Below are positions 19,615 through 32,223 of a stretch of 64,000 bases of DNA, in pieces. Where the stretch lies: the NCBI GenBank assembly GCA_032871835.1, contig CM065302.1, positions 2,975,094-3,039,093 of the forward strand. Direction: 5' to 3'. The notes under the pieces are model-generated. The model worked only from the letters and a program-made list of their open reading frames with translations, was not told the origin of the DNA and did no database searches. Positions within the stretch are counted from its first letter, which is position 1. Every line of letters begins with the position of its first letter. The position numbers and the translations under genes were made by a program. The stretch comes from Dipteronia dyeriana. Lineage: Eukaryota; Streptophyta; Magnoliopsida; Sapindales; Sapindaceae.

Positions 19615-21672
19615 TCACTTGTTGGACTTGTTCCATGATCTCCTGGTTTTCTTCCTGTAATATTTGTATTTATTATTCCTCCTAGGGGTTGAGGAATTCT
19701 TTTCCTTTCGGGGTTGGTTTCTGGTAGGTCGTCTTCTGTAGGACCTATTTGCTCTGCAGTTGCAGTGTTCAGTGGAGTTGCATTTGAGATGATAGGTGGG
19801 AGGAAATTTGCAGTGCCTATCATATTTTCTACCTTCTCTGATCATCTTTGCAAAAACTCTTTGGGTAGCACATAGTTTTTCTAATGCAGTGTGGGTGTAC
19901 ATGTGGATTTCTCCTAGAGTAATGTCTCGTAGGCTTTTGCCTGAGAATTCAATCAATCTTTGGAGTTCTCCCTGAAGCTCTGTAGGAAGAGAGTTCAGGT
20001 ACACATGCCTCAAGGTTTCATCGTTGATTCTGCCGAGCGCATGGTATCTGAAAGACATGCGTCTGTAGTGGTAATCTATGTCTTTTTTATCTAATATGCA
20101 GACCCGCATTTCGAAGAACTCTTGTCTGGTCTGTTTGTAGAATTGGGAGGCATCTCCGAGGAATTCTCGGAAGACTATTCCCATTGCTAGAGAGACAGAT
20201 CCACATCAAACCAATTGAAGTTGCATGTATTCCCCAAGGGCTTGGTACCAATCTCTGAGAGATCCAGTGAACCTGGAGACAAATTCTCTTAAGACGGACT
20301 CTGTGTTGTTATCTCGTTTTGCTGTCTGCAGGTCGAGCCAGATGCTCATTTCTAATATCCTTTTTCTCCATTGTCGGGGAGCTAGGTCGTCAAAATTAAA
20401 CCAGGGGCCATTTGTAGGTTTCTGAGGAGGTGCCTGGTTCCTGGGTCTTTGGTCAGGCGGTTCATCGACCATAGGAGCTGGTTCCTCAGAGGTTTCATCT
20501 GAAGATTCAGATGTGTCAACTGTCTGAGTGGATGGTTGAGGGTCAGCTCTGGTAGCCAAGTAGATCTGGCTGGGATTTGGTAATGCATATGGGTCTGAGT
20601 AATTAGCCTGATCTGAGGAATCTGGGGAATCTGGGGAATACGTTTCCCACGAAGAGGGGGAATTATAAGAGGATTCTGTGGGTTCTGTAGGATTGTCAGA
20701 GGTTCCAGAAGAGGAAAACTGGTGAGAAGCCGTATAAAAGGCATGCTTTCGGTGATCTAGTGGTGAATGCTTGTGAGTGCTTGGTGCTTTCTTTTTTCGA
20801 GGAGATGTTCTTATCGTCCTGCTAGAGGATGACTGTTCTGGATGAGTGGATAGAGGTGGGTATTTTCTGAAAAGATCTCCAGTTGATTTGAAAAACTGGC
20901 TATGGTCAGAGGGCCTAGAAGGAGGAGGTGGCGACTGGGTAAGGAAAATCAAGGATGGAGAGTAGGGATGTGGTCTTGGGATATAAGGGGTGCTAGTGAA
21001 GTGGTATCGGGTTATCTGGTCTAACTGGTCCTTGAGTTGTTTGATTTCTCTTTCCTTGCTGTCGAATTCAGAGCTAAAATATCATTGGTTGATGTATTGG
21101 TGAAGATCAACATCTAATCGGGAAACCCTCGACTGTAAATCTGTATAAATGTTACGCAGAGTTGAATCGATATGTTGGAGTTGGTGGTCATGTTGGGAAA
21201 CATGATGTGAAACTTGGTCAATCTTTTGGTCGACAGAGTGAAGAACTATATTCTGAATAGTGGCATTACGAGTGTGCCAATTGAGGACTTGTTCAGCCTG
21301 AGAGGGTTGCTTGAGAGATCCATCAGGTAAGACCTCAGTAGACTAGATGAATGGCCTGGGGAATAAATTTCTTTCTGGGTTTGAGGAGGACTCCAAAGGT
21401 GGGAAGTCCTTATCATAGCTGGAGGCCATGAAGCAAGGAATGAGAGCCGGAGTAGGAGGCAGTATTTTCTCTGTTGACTCAACTAGAAGTAGTCTTTCAT
21501 CTTTTAAGATTTGGAGGGCTCTATCATAGATAGAGAGATGCTTGCTTTTTATTTGTTATAAACTAATCCAAGGACTCTACGGATCTTTAGGGTCTCGGTG
21601 AGAGCGAATGGGTTTACAAGGTGATTTCACAGGTTTGTAACAAGCTCTGCATTCACAGTCAGAGTCACACAT
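19615..21672 (-). pseudogene. Copy B linker and coat-protein region
   Basis: 20953-21672 is the linker/coiled-coil part with several stops. 20206-20952 (Ser/Pro-rich linker to the start of the capsid domain) and 19615-20184 (capsid domain and basic C-terminus) are open and in the same frame as the movement-protein part. A stop near 20200 separates them. The basic run RRRPTRNQPRKEKN and a Cys pair (CNC) precede a degraded zinc knuckle at about 19610. Confidence 0.7.
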
Positions 21673-22782
21673 TTACGGGTCAACGTCCCATATGAAATGG
21701 CCGTTGATCTTGTCTGTATAAATAGGAGTTCCATCGGGTTCGAAACGGTGGATTGGAATTTCCTTTTCAGTTGTGACAGGCTTGATCATGAGAACCTGGA
21801 ACACAGGAGAAGCACTGGGTGATGTTTTCGTGGTAGGGGTGCTGGTTACTTGTGTCGCAGAAGTGCCAATTTGTTCATAAGTAGTCTGGATAGATCCATC
21901 GGCTAACTTGGTGAACTTGGTGTCTGTGTCGACAACAGAAGCGATGTTTTGAAAGGTCTTCTCATAGTTAGTGATCCACTTGAGAGGCATGATTTCTGTG
22001 AGCTTTTCTCTGGGCAGTTGCTTAGGAATCTGGATGATAGTGGGGACTTCATCTTCTCTTTCAGCTTTTATGAAGATGGTATCTCCAGTATGTCCAGGGA
22101 TGGGAAGATCAAGAGCATGATCTTGAAGCCTGTAAGCAATCTGGTAGTGCAGTGTTGCCATATAAGAATTTGGCATCATAGGAGCTCCTACTATTTGAAG
22201 TTGAATTTTGAGACAGTTGTGAAGGTTCAAGTCCTTGAGTGGGATGTTGAAATTAGGATAGTAGGTAAGCGAAATGCTTCCTGCATGAAGAGTGGATAGG
22301 CACGTTCCGATGATTGCATGTTCGTATTGTTTGTAGATGGTGTTGAGGAGGGCAATCCGGGCCGTGACTGGTAATCCTTTCCTACCATATAGGGTAAGGA
22401 TTATCCTTATGGCCCCGATGTGCAGATGAGAGTAACCTTCTTTGATCCATCGATCAATTAGGGGTTGACCAATTCCTAGGTCAACATATTGCTCGGTTGT
22501 GGAGGCTGGGATCAGACAATTATCCAAAGCAGTAGATTGGATATATTCCTTTATCGGAGGAGAACGGTGTTGAACTAGGGCAGTGACTCTTCTGGAGAGT
22601 GATCTGTTGCATTTAAACACAGTATAAGGGTTCAACAAGGGAAGAGCGGTTTCAGTGATCTGTGCGGATTTTAGGATATGGGTGTATTCAACAAGGTTCT
22701 GTATTTTGTTTGTTTGAGTTTGACGAATAGAAATAGCAGAAGAAAGTCTAGCGAGAGTATTATCAGATATGTTGTTTGCCAT
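21673..22782 (-). pseudogene. Copy B movement-protein region
   Basis: 369 codons aligned with residues 1-368 of the copy A protein, with scattered substitutions only. The ATG has the same context as in copy A. A TAA ends it just before the Cys-rich patch. The frame stays in register with the coat region further 3', so this is a point-mutated polyprotein, not a separate gene. Confidence 0.75.
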
Positions 22783-22840
22783 TGTTTTGAAAGTCCCTCT
22801 CTTCGTCTAGTTTACATCTATCTCTATGATATAATATATA

Positions 22841-24092
22841 TATATATATATTGTAATTATTTATTTACAAGTTTATAGTTTACTTTTGATTAATTCATTT
22901 TTTGTTATGTTTTTTGAATTGATTTTTGATGTGTTACTTTTGTTTAATTTAAAAATTACAATACAAAAATTATATTGGTTAATTATGTAATAATTTTTTG
23001 ATAGTTTTCAGTTAACCTACCAGACGTCTTTTTTTCGTTTTCATTTTCAAAATACAGCTTTCATTATATGCCGCTAGACGCGTTTTCGAAATTCAAAATT
23101 GAAACCAAAAACACTGTTTTCATTTTCATTTTTATTTTCGAAAAACAACAACTGAAAAACGATTATAGGACGGACCCTTATTTTTCATTTTTCGTTTTTC
23201 GTTTTTGTTTTTCATTTTGTTTCACCTTTTTATATATAAAAAAAATCATTTCGTTTTTCATTTTGTTTTATTATGTGTTTCATATGGTTAGGATAAGACG
23301 GGACAAGATTTTTAAATGACCAAAGTGCCCATATATATTCCAGAATAATTTATTTCCAACTAAAACTAAAAACATTCATACAATAATAATAATATACATA
23401 TATATATATATATATACATTATAATTATTATATATATTATAATATTATATATTATAAAATAATATATTTTATGTATATTATAATGTATAATAGATTATAT
23501 TAAAACATATAATATTAATATTTATTTATAATGTTATATGTATATAATATCAAATATTATATATTTATATAGTATATAATGTAATATATTATAAAAATAT
23601 AATAATATTCAATATATAAAATCATATGTAATATTATAATATAAATTATAATATATGTAATAATATTTAATATATATTTTATATATTATTATATATGTAT
23701 ATATATATATATAATATATACAGTTATATTTTTATTATATAGTTATATATATATATATATTGTAATTATTTATTTATAATTTAAGAGTTTAGTTTTGATT
23801 AATTCATTTTTTTGATATGTTTTTTAAATTAATTTTTGATGTGTAACTTTTGTTTAATTTAAAAATTACAATACAAAAATTATATAGGTTAATTATGTAA
23901 TCAATTTTTGATAGTTTTCAGTTAATCTACCGGACGCGTTTTTTCCGTTTTCATTTTCAAAATACAGCATCAGTATATGTTACCATATACGTTTTCGGAA
24001 TTCAAAACTGAAATAAAAAACACTGTTTTCATTTTCATTTTCATTTTTATTTTCGAAAAACAACAACTGAAAAACACTTACAGGACGGGTCC
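22841..24092. repeat. About 310-bp direct repeat pair flanking AT-rich DNA
   Basis: Blocks 22850-23172 and 23760-24092 share the phrases TTTGTTTAATTTAAAAATTA, 'GATAGTTTTCAGTTAA', 'CGTTTTCATTTTCAAAATAC' and 'CGAAAAACAACAACTGAAAA' in the same order. Both end in an 'AGGACGG' motif. The 590 bases between them are almost only A and T (23330-23760). Each copy starts in a (TA)n run. It is non-coding and the element class is unknown. Confidence 0.75.
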
Positions 24093-24839
24093 TAAGTAAC
24101 TTTGTTGAGATGGTGTTTTGGCTTCCACTTACATGGAGCAATAAAAAACAAGCGGAGTTCTTTTGAAAAACATGACTTTTGTAATCTACCGTCCTAGAGA
24201 GAATCAGTTTCGCCTAATGTACTTCGAATGCTCATTATCAACGTAAATTGAATCCGGGTTGAAAAATTTATTACTTACATAAAAATGTATCTTTGGAGTT
24301 CAAGCATGTTTACTTTTACATCATTTTTACGTCATATGAGGTCATATCGAGGAGGCTATGAATGAGCTCAAGCTACTAGGTGTAATTCTATTCAATTTTT
24401 TTTCCGTACCTGGACACCAAGAAGTGAGAGGAAATAGGAAAGTTATATACAGTTTGAATAAAGTGGAAATGATGAGAAATGTGATTTTTTTTTGTGCGTT
24501 ACATTGATGTCACTGCTTTAATAATTTAAGTTTAAAAGACACCTATTATGGAGGACTACCCAAATTGTCCTTAAATAATCAATTTTTATTTTTCTTTGTA
24601 TTTTCATCTCCACACTTTAATCACTGAAAGCAGTAACTTATCTATATATCTTCAATAAACTTGTCTCGATCTAAAACTTGTCTGAAAGTCGACGTGTTTC
24701 ATCACAACAAGGTATTCTGAGTCTTGTAACAACTTATCAATTCCTTTTGCCTATCCAACCTGAATACGAAGATAATTTATTTTTTACGAAGATGATTTAT
24801 TTTTTACGAAGATGAATTTAGGGTTTCTGAGATTTTTTA
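24093..24839. other. Non-coding spacer
   Basis: No ORF of note, no terminal repeats, no RNA gene recognised. Confidence 0.4.
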
Positions 24840-25670
24840 AAACATTTCCAAACTTTTTGAACCTAATTCGAGCTTTTTTGAAAACGTCCGAGCTTTTTGT
24901 TTTGAAAAATTAAGTTTGTTTAACTTTGAAGCTCCGAGACCTTTTGAAACATGTCCGAGATTTTTTGAACCAAATTCGAGCCTTTTTGAAACACGTCTGA
25001 GTTTTTTCTTTAGAAAAATTTGGTTGATTAAACTTTGTAATGTCCGAGCATTTTTGTGAAAAGTCCGAGCTTTTTTATAAAAGCCCCGAGGTTTTTTTTC
25101 ATAGCTCCGAGCTTTTTTTTTAAAAAGCGTCGATGTTTTTTTTTTTTTGCAGTTCTGAGCTTTTTAAAATTGTGTCCAAGACTTTTTTCTAAGGTCCGTG
25201 CTTTCTAAACCAGTGTCCGAGCTTTTTTTTTGCAATGTCTTTGTTTGGTTAAACTTTGTAGTGTCCGAACATTTTTGTGAAAGATCCGAGCTTTTTGGTC
25301 AAAGCTCTGAGCCTTTTTTTTTAAAAAAAAGTGCCAAGATTTTTTTTGCAGCTCCTAGTTTTTAAAGCTGTGCCCGAGACTTTTTTTTCAAGGTTCATGC
25401 ATTATGAATCATTGTCCGAGCTTTTTTCTAGCAATGTCTTTGTTTGGTTAAAATTTGTAGTGTCGAAACATTTTTGTGAAATGTCCGAGCTTTTTTATAA
25501 AACACCCGAGTTTTTTTTAAGCTCCGAGCTTTTTAAAACTGTGTCCGAGACTTTTTTTAAAAGGTTCGTGCTTTTTAAAACACGAACTTACCTGCTTGGT
25601 TTCGAGACTTTTACTAAAGACTCTGAACCTCTTGTAATTACATTTCGAGCCTTTTAAGTACTGACCTGAA
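24840..25670. repeat. Degenerate array of (T)CCGAGCTTTTT motifs with a 200-230 bp higher-order unit
   Basis: More than twenty near-copies of 'TCCGAG(C/A)(C/T)TTTTT' are spaced about 20-40 bases apart. A longer phrase (TTGGTTAAACTTTGTAGTGT) recurs near 25022, 25246 and 25444, giving three higher-order units. ORFs here are by-products of the repeats. Confidence 0.75.
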
Positions 25671-25740
25671 AAAAAAACTCTGACAGCGCTGCCCCCCGTC
25701 CCCCGCGAGCTCGACCCTCGAATGTGTCTGCACAACGCCA

Positions 25741-26189
25741 TTCCGTCATCGTTCGAGTGATTGCTTGAGTTTCAATGAGACTTTCTATCTCTACTTCACA
25801 ACCCTATCATTGTAAAATAAAAGAAAGAAATCTGATATAGAACAACTATTGAGGGTATTTTTATCCGTTCACCATAATAGATATATTTTAAACATAAGTT
25901 ATTAAAACAGTGACAACGTTGAAATATCACCTCTAAAAGTACCATTTAATTTTTGAACCCTTGAATAAATGCAGACTAGAACTTAGAAGTCATCTAAAGA
26001 AATTGGAGTGTGACACTAAAAGTGATAATAGAGAGAAAAAGATCTGTTCATTATTAACTCTCTCTCTCTCTCAATCTCTCAAGCTATTGCTTAATTAATT
26101 GTTGCACTTTTTTACACTTGGTACATATTGAAAGTTACACTTTTAGTGTGTAATTATTTGTTGCACTAATAAAAGTTACATTTTTGGAG
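25741..26189. other. Non-coding spacer
   Basis: AT-rich, contains a short (CT)n run at about 26058-26071. Nothing else seen. Confidence 0.4.
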
Positions 26190-26600
26190 AGTTTTGATAG
26201 TAATGGAAATATGAGACCGGTTGGACCATAACTCCAATTTGGTGCCACTTTTATACCAAACATCACTTTTATACCAAAATGGTGTAACTTTAACACCATT
26301 TCTTTTTTCCGTCTCCAACATATTGCACCAAATGTTAAACGAAAAAAAATATTCCCTTGGATTTTCCCTTTATTATCCTCTTATTTTATTATTTCTCAAC
26401 AATTAACATTTCACCCTTTAATTAACATAATATTGCATTAATATATTTATTTAGTTAACTAAAAAAATAGTCATTAAAATGAACTAAAAATAGTATAAAA
26501 AAAAAACACTGAATTGGAAAAAAAAACTTGTTTTTTTTAAAATGATTTGGAGTGTTTTTAGAACTTTCTTATATTGTTTAGTAATTTTAATTCAGGTTAA
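26190..26600. repeat. Dispersed AT-rich repeat, copy b (uninterrupted)
   Basis: It carries in order 'TTGGACCATAACTCCAATTT', 'CCGTCTCCAACA', 'CACCAAATGTTAAAC', 'CTCAACAATTAACATTTCAC' and 'TTAATTAACATAATATTG'. The same blocks occur in copy c, where they are split by a Mutator-like element. This copy is the empty-site reference. Confidence 0.75.
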
Positions 26601-26879
26601 AATTTTCATTAATAACAAAAATAGAATTTAAACATATAATTAATGAATTGTAATAGTGTAGATGGTCGATCTACAATTACTATGGATCAAATCGGGTGCG
26701 AGTTAGACCCAAGCAACTTGGTCTAACATTTGTTGAACCAAGAGTGTTGACTACTCCTTTAACCTTAAAAAAAGATGAAAATAAACAGAAACAGAGAGAA
26801 AAAGAGAAATGGTAGGGCGATTTTTTTTCAACTTATGTATGCTTAGGCTGAGCGTTGATCAATGTTGGATTTTGTTGTA

Positions 26880-27513
26880 AATGAACGAGTTACTTGTTTA
26901 GTTTGGATTTTTAGGTGATTGGAGAGCAATTTAATTAGAGTTTCAATACGTGGAGAAGCTCTTTTAGATATATCGAGATTAGGATCCCTACTCTATGAAG
27001 AAGGGGTCTTATTTATAGGCTTCCTCCCTTTCAACTACGTGGTTCATGAGGGATCAAATCCACTTGATTATGCCAAGATTTTAAGGGATACTTGGTTTGA
27101 AAGTTGAAACCTAGTCAAACTCTCACTTATGAAACCAGACTAAGTCAAATGATTTTTATCTCCACTGACAACTCTTAGGTCGACCCATAAGGTATGGGCT
27201 TGTCCTGTATTAACTGTTGATCTTGTCGTGGGCTTGAAAGTTGAGCATATGACCTATTTTTGACTACCACAGTTTGTCCCACACTCTCTAAGGAAGGAAT
27301 TTCCAAGTTAGAGAGTGTGATTTTATCGATTCGAACACTGATTTGTCGACGCAGCAAGCGTTGCTCGGGGTTTGGTCCAATATAACAGGTCGTACGCTTG
27401 GACATCATCTAACAAACCTTGAAATTTATAATGGTGAAATGTCGAATGCTTATACGTTTTAAGAAGTGAAAAAGTCAGCTGATAAGACTGAGTTTGTTCA
27501 GTTCCCTAGGGCA
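26880..27513 (-). repeat. LTR-like left part of the second Tat-like element
   Basis: A minus-strand TATA (CCTATAAATAAGACC, about 27010-27025) lies on the left side of a plus-strand antisense gene, the same layout as at 1179-2033. A motif with 'ACGTGG' follows in the minus direction. Boundaries are not resolved. The chromovirus at 27519 is inserted at its right edge. Confidence 0.35.
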
Positions 27514-27518
27514 GGTGT
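27514..27518. repeat. Target-site duplication GGTGT (left)
   Basis: GGTGT directly precedes the left LTR and is repeated at 35437-35441 after the right LTR, proving a single intact insertion event. Confidence 0.95.
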
Positions 27519-29123
27519 TGACAGGACCCACCCTGACTCCTCTCTTGAGTACGAGGGAGACCCTGTGGACTGAACTTTTACTAGCATGATAAAAGAAATT
27601 TCGACTAAAATTTTCATAGAAAATACTTGCTTTTAAACAAAAAAAAAAGAATATAATGAAAATATTGGAGAGTACAAAGGCACATAATTGCAATCTTTAC
27701 ACATTTTCGTTCATTACAAAAAGGTGTCAAAAAATGACCGATCGGACCAAAAACCGATCACTTTAAAAAAAACTAACCAGTCCATTCCGACCAGAAAACC
27801 GAACAAGCTGAGTAAGAAACCTGACCACGATCGAGTAGGCCAAATATCCCTAGTAGGCCGAGTCGGCCGAACAGGCCGAGTATAAATCCGACCACGTTCC
27901 GACTATGCCTACCATCCCGACCATGCCTACCATCCCGACCATGCTTACCATCCCGACCATGCCGACCTCACATCTCTAAATATGTACATGAAAATTAAAA
28001 ATGCATGAGTTTTATACTTCATGATGTCATTAAGTGGCCCACCTCAAAACTTCTGAGTCCGCCCAACCGAGCAGCTACCTGGATAAATATTTTTAAAGTG
28101 AAAGGATGAGCGTTAACGCCCAGTGACTGAATAAAAACTTTTAAAAACATTTCTAAACAACTTTTCAATATGCATCCAGTGATACATAGTAAAAATAATA
28201 TATCTACTTTCATTCTTAATAAACTGAATGCATCTCTTTTCTTTTCAAGAATAAGATAATTTATAAGATCTTAATCTGCACCAAATTAGTACCCAGGGTT
28301 ATCTTCAATATGTAAGCCGAATTTCTTCGTGCAAACGCAGAGTTGGGAATAACTTCTGACCATACACGTGCAGAGCGATTCAATTACCCTTTCTCTGATC
28401 ATACACGTGCAGAGCGACTCATCTGACATACACATGTATAGAACGACCCCAAAAGCCAACAATAATCATAACTGGGGAAGGGTACAGACCTGGTGCTTTT
28501 ATAAAAATCATAATCTCTTCTTGATAATTCATAAAATTAATATAACTGATTCTGAATGTTAATATAAGCATAAAACATACTTTCAGTTCTCTATATCATC
28601 ACCATCAATCATAAAAAGAAATAGAAAACTTAATTGATTTGCAACAATTAATCTTAAAGCATAAAACTGGAAACTTTTGAGTTAAAAACAAAACTGAAAA
28701 CCTAATTCACTCACAACTTAGATGTCAAGCTTAATTTGGACCAAGTATGCTAGGTTTCCCTACTTTGTCTTCTTTCCCTAACAATCAAATAAAATCCAAT
28801 TAGAAACTGGAAATCAGAGAAGAATCAACTGAAATCTATAGTATCATGAAAGACTCCACTGACTTCTCATTATTTTTCTTCGTTCTCTTTCCTTTCTTCC
28901 ATTCGATTATATTGTTTTCTAGCTCTCATAATGTTTATCCTCATATATATACTTATGGAAAGACACAGCTAAAGTTGTGAGCCAGTTAACTAAGCTCACA
29001 GCTGTCTGTCAACTATACAGACCACCAATGCTTACTCACCTGATGGCTTTTCCTTTTCACGTTTATCCATTTTTTTTTTCAAATTGGGCTTTTCAATTGG
29101 GCCTGGATGACATGGACCTTACA
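27519..29123 (-). repeat. Chromovirus 3' LTR (1605 bp)
   Basis: Minus-strand TGTAAGGTCC...GGTCCTGTCA. It aligns with 33858-35436 over its whole length with scattered differences. It has one more unit of an 18-bp 'CTACCATCCCGACCATGC' tandem repeat (about 27908-27965). A TATA-like TATATATA lies near 28945. Confidence 0.95.
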
Positions 29124-29144
29124 ATTCACCCATCCGTATAAGAA

Positions 29145-32100
29145 TTTCATCCTCGAAATTTACTTATCTAGCTGAAACAGATAGGGATACTGAGTTCACA
29201 TCTAACATTCGTGTTCCCAAGTCGCCTCTTCTACTACATGATTTCTCCATAACACCTTTACTAGAGGAATAACCTTTGTACGTAATACTTGTTCTCTTCT
29301 ATCTAGAATCTCAATAGGTTCCTCTTCATAGGTTAAATATTCTCTTAACTTCACTGGTTGCTTGGTTAAAACATGTTTAGGGTCGACTATATATTTTCGA
29401 AGCATAGAAACATGGAATACGTCATGAATTCTTGAAAGCTCTGAAGGTAACCCTAAACGGTATGCCACTGCTCCCACTCTGGCAATAATCTCATACGGAC
29501 CAATGTATCACGGACTTAACTTCCCACGTCTTCTAAATCTAGGTATACCTTTCCAAGGTGAAATTCGTAGGAACACATAGTCACCTACTTTAAATTCAAG
29601 TTCCCTTCTCCGCTTATCTGTGTAGCTTTCCTGTCTATCTTGAGCAACCTTTAATCTGTCTCTGATGATTTTAATCTTTTTTGTTGTGACTTGAACAAGT
29701 TCTGGACCTAACAACTTTCTCTCGCCTACTTCATCCCAACACACCCGTGTTCTGCATTTTCTCCCGTACAAAGCTTCATAAGGAGCAATTTCGATGCTAG
29801 CCTGATAACTGTTATTGTAGGCAAATTCTATCAATGGTATATGTACAACCCAACTTCCTTTGAAATCCATTACACAAGCTCGAAGCATATCTTCTAATGT
29901 CTGAATAGTGCGCTCTGATTGACCGTCAGTCTGCGGGTGAAAAGCAGTACTAAAATATAGTATTGTTCCCAAAACTTCTTGTAAACTGGGCCAAAATTTA
30001 GATGTAAACTGAGGATCTCTGTTTGATACTATAGATACCGGTGCGCCATGAAGATGAACTATCTCATCGACATAAATTTTGGCTAACCTGTTAAGAGAGT
30101 ATGTAATACCGATTGGCAGAAAGTGTGCTAACTTAGTAAGTCGATCAACAATTACCCATACACTGTCGTGACCACTCTATGCAAAAGTCCTGCTGGTTTT
30201 TGATGCTCTGCCTTGACTTACTGACAAATCAAACATTTAACGACGAATTCTGCTATCTCTCTTTTCATACCTTGCCACCAGTAATGCTCTTTCAAAGTAC
30301 GATACAGTTTAGTACTTTCTGGATGCATTGTATAAGCTGAAGAGTGAGCTTCCTCTAAAATTTCATTCTTGAGTTCCTTAATGTTTGGTATACATAGTTT
30401 ATTACCTAGAACCAATGTACCATCACTTCTCACTACAAAATCAGCTTGTAAGTTATTCTGCACTTCTTCCTTTAACTTAACTAAATAAGAATCTTGAGTT
30501 TGTAATTCTCGTATACGATCAATCAAAATAGGTCTAACCTGAAAGGTAGCCAGTAATGCTCCACAATCTCGTGCTTCTAGCTTAACTCTCAACATTCTTA
30601 ATTCAGCTAATAATGGAAGGTGAAGATGATTTACCTTCCAATTCATCTTCAAATGAGCCATAGAACTTGAAGACTTCCTACTGAGTGCATCTGCCACCAC
30701 ATTTGCCTTACTAGGATGATATTCAATCGTACAGTCATTAACTTTAATCAATTCAATCCATCTTCTTTGTCTCAAATTCAGTTCTTTCTGAGTGAAAAGA
30801 TATTGCAAGCTTTTATGATCTGTATAAATCTGACAAGTGACCCCATATAGATAGTGCCTCCAAATTTTCAATGCAAACACAACTGCAACAAGCTCTAGAT
30901 CATGTGTTGGGTAATTCTGTTAATGCTTCTTTAATTGTCTTAAAGAATAAGCTATCACTTTTCCATGTTGCATCAAAACACAACCCAAACCATGTTTAGA
31001 TGCATCAATGTAAACAACAAATCCATCACTTCCGGTTGGAAGAGCAAGTATTAGAGCAGAAGTCAATCTCTTCTTGAGTTCTTGAAAACTCTGTTCACAA
31101 GCTTCTGACCACTCAAACTTCACATCCTTCTGAGTTAATCTTGTTAATGGTGAAGCTATTTTAGAAAATCCATCTACAAATCTTTGATAGTAACTTGCTA
31201 AACCCAAGAAACTTCTAATTTCTGTCACACTAATTGGTCGTTCCCAATTCACTATAGCTTCAACTTTTTGAGGATCAACATAAATACCATCACCAGAAAT
31301 CACGTGACCTAAAAATGTAACTCTATCAAGCCAAAATTGACACTTGCTAAATTTGGCATAAAGTTGATTCTCTCTCAGGACTTGTAGAATAATCTCTAAA
31401 TGCTCTGTATGCTCCACTTCATCCTTAGAATAAATCAAAATGCCATCAATGAATACAATAACAAATTTGTCTAGATAAGGATGAAATACTCTATTCATAA
31501 AATCCATAAAAGCTGCTGGAACATTTGTTAATCCAAAAGGCATAACTAGAAACTCATAATGCCGGTAACGAGTTCTAAAAGCAGTCTTTGGTACATCACA
31601 GTTTCTAATCCTCAATTGATGATAACCTATTCACAAATCTATTTTGGAGAACACCTTTGCTCCCTGAAGCTGATCGAATAAGTCATCAATACGTGGGAGT
31701 GGGTATTTATTACGTACCATTGCTTTATTCAATTGCCAGTAATCGATGCATAAACGTAATGTTCCATCTTTCTTTTTAACAAACAAAACTGGCGCTCCCC
31801 ATGGTGACCCACTACGTTTAATAAAATTATTGTTCACCAATTCTTCTAATTGAATCTTCAACTCTTTCAATTCGGTTGGAGCCATTTTATAAGGTGGAAT
31901 AGAAATTGGAGTTGTGCCTGGAACCAAATCTATCACAAACTCAATGTCTCCATCTGGTGGTAATCTATGAAGATCTTCAGGAAATACGTCTGAAAATTGT
32001 CTTACCACAGATATATCTTCTAACTTCACCTCACTATCCCTAGTATCAATTACATAAGCCAAATAAGCTGAACATTGTTTTCTGAGCAACCGTTTGACAG

Positions 32101-32223
32101 TAATAGTAGATATAACACAAGAAGAAAGAATCCGACGTTCACCACAGAAAATAACATCCGACTCTCCTTGAAGTGTAAATTTTACCTCTTTTCGAAAACA
32201 ATCTACTGTAGCATGGTGTGTAG
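29145..32223 (-). pseudogene. Chromovirus pol: RT, RNase H, integrase, chromodomain-like C-terminus
   Basis: RT runs from [14 protein letters not shown] (about 31900) through [14 protein letters not shown]; its catalytic box at about 31446 reads FIDG where F/YVDD is expected. RNase [17 protein letters not shown], then [20 protein letters not shown]. Integrase: an HHCC zinc region ending CLICQ (near 30219). A deletion near 30175 removes the stretch that should hold the first catalytic Asp. The NRDPQF-type second Asp is frame-shifted, and DGQSERTIQ (third residue) is intact at about 29910. GAVAYRLGLP leads to a chromodomain-like VLWRNHVVEEATWE. At about 29148 the minus strand reads TTTCGAGGATGAAATTC, the usual pol-end signature of this clade. 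Confidence 0.85.

Larger units (their letters stand above)
17101..22840 (-). mobile_element. Endogenous pararetrovirus, copy B (5' leader missing)
   Basis: A minus-strand copy homologous to copy A throughout their shared part and extending further 3' through RNase H and a C-terminal tail to 17101. Upstream of its ATG (22782) homology to copy A's leader persists about 50 bases. It then breaks at an AT-rich tract (22830-22857), so the primer site is absent. Multiple stops and at least two frameshifts make it defective. Confidence 0.8.

Noticed and set aside
19560..19823. 87-codon minus-strand ORF in copy B
   Set aside because: It is out of frame with the capsid/zinc-knuckle frame that is conserved between both copies.
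25331..25657. 108-codon ORF rich in Phe/Ser/Glu
   Set aside because: It is produced by the CCGAGCTTTTT repeat array; other frames and the opposite strand are open for the same reason.
25998..26080. (CT)n tract as a promoter Y-patch
   Set aside because: No ORF or TATA box lies downstream.
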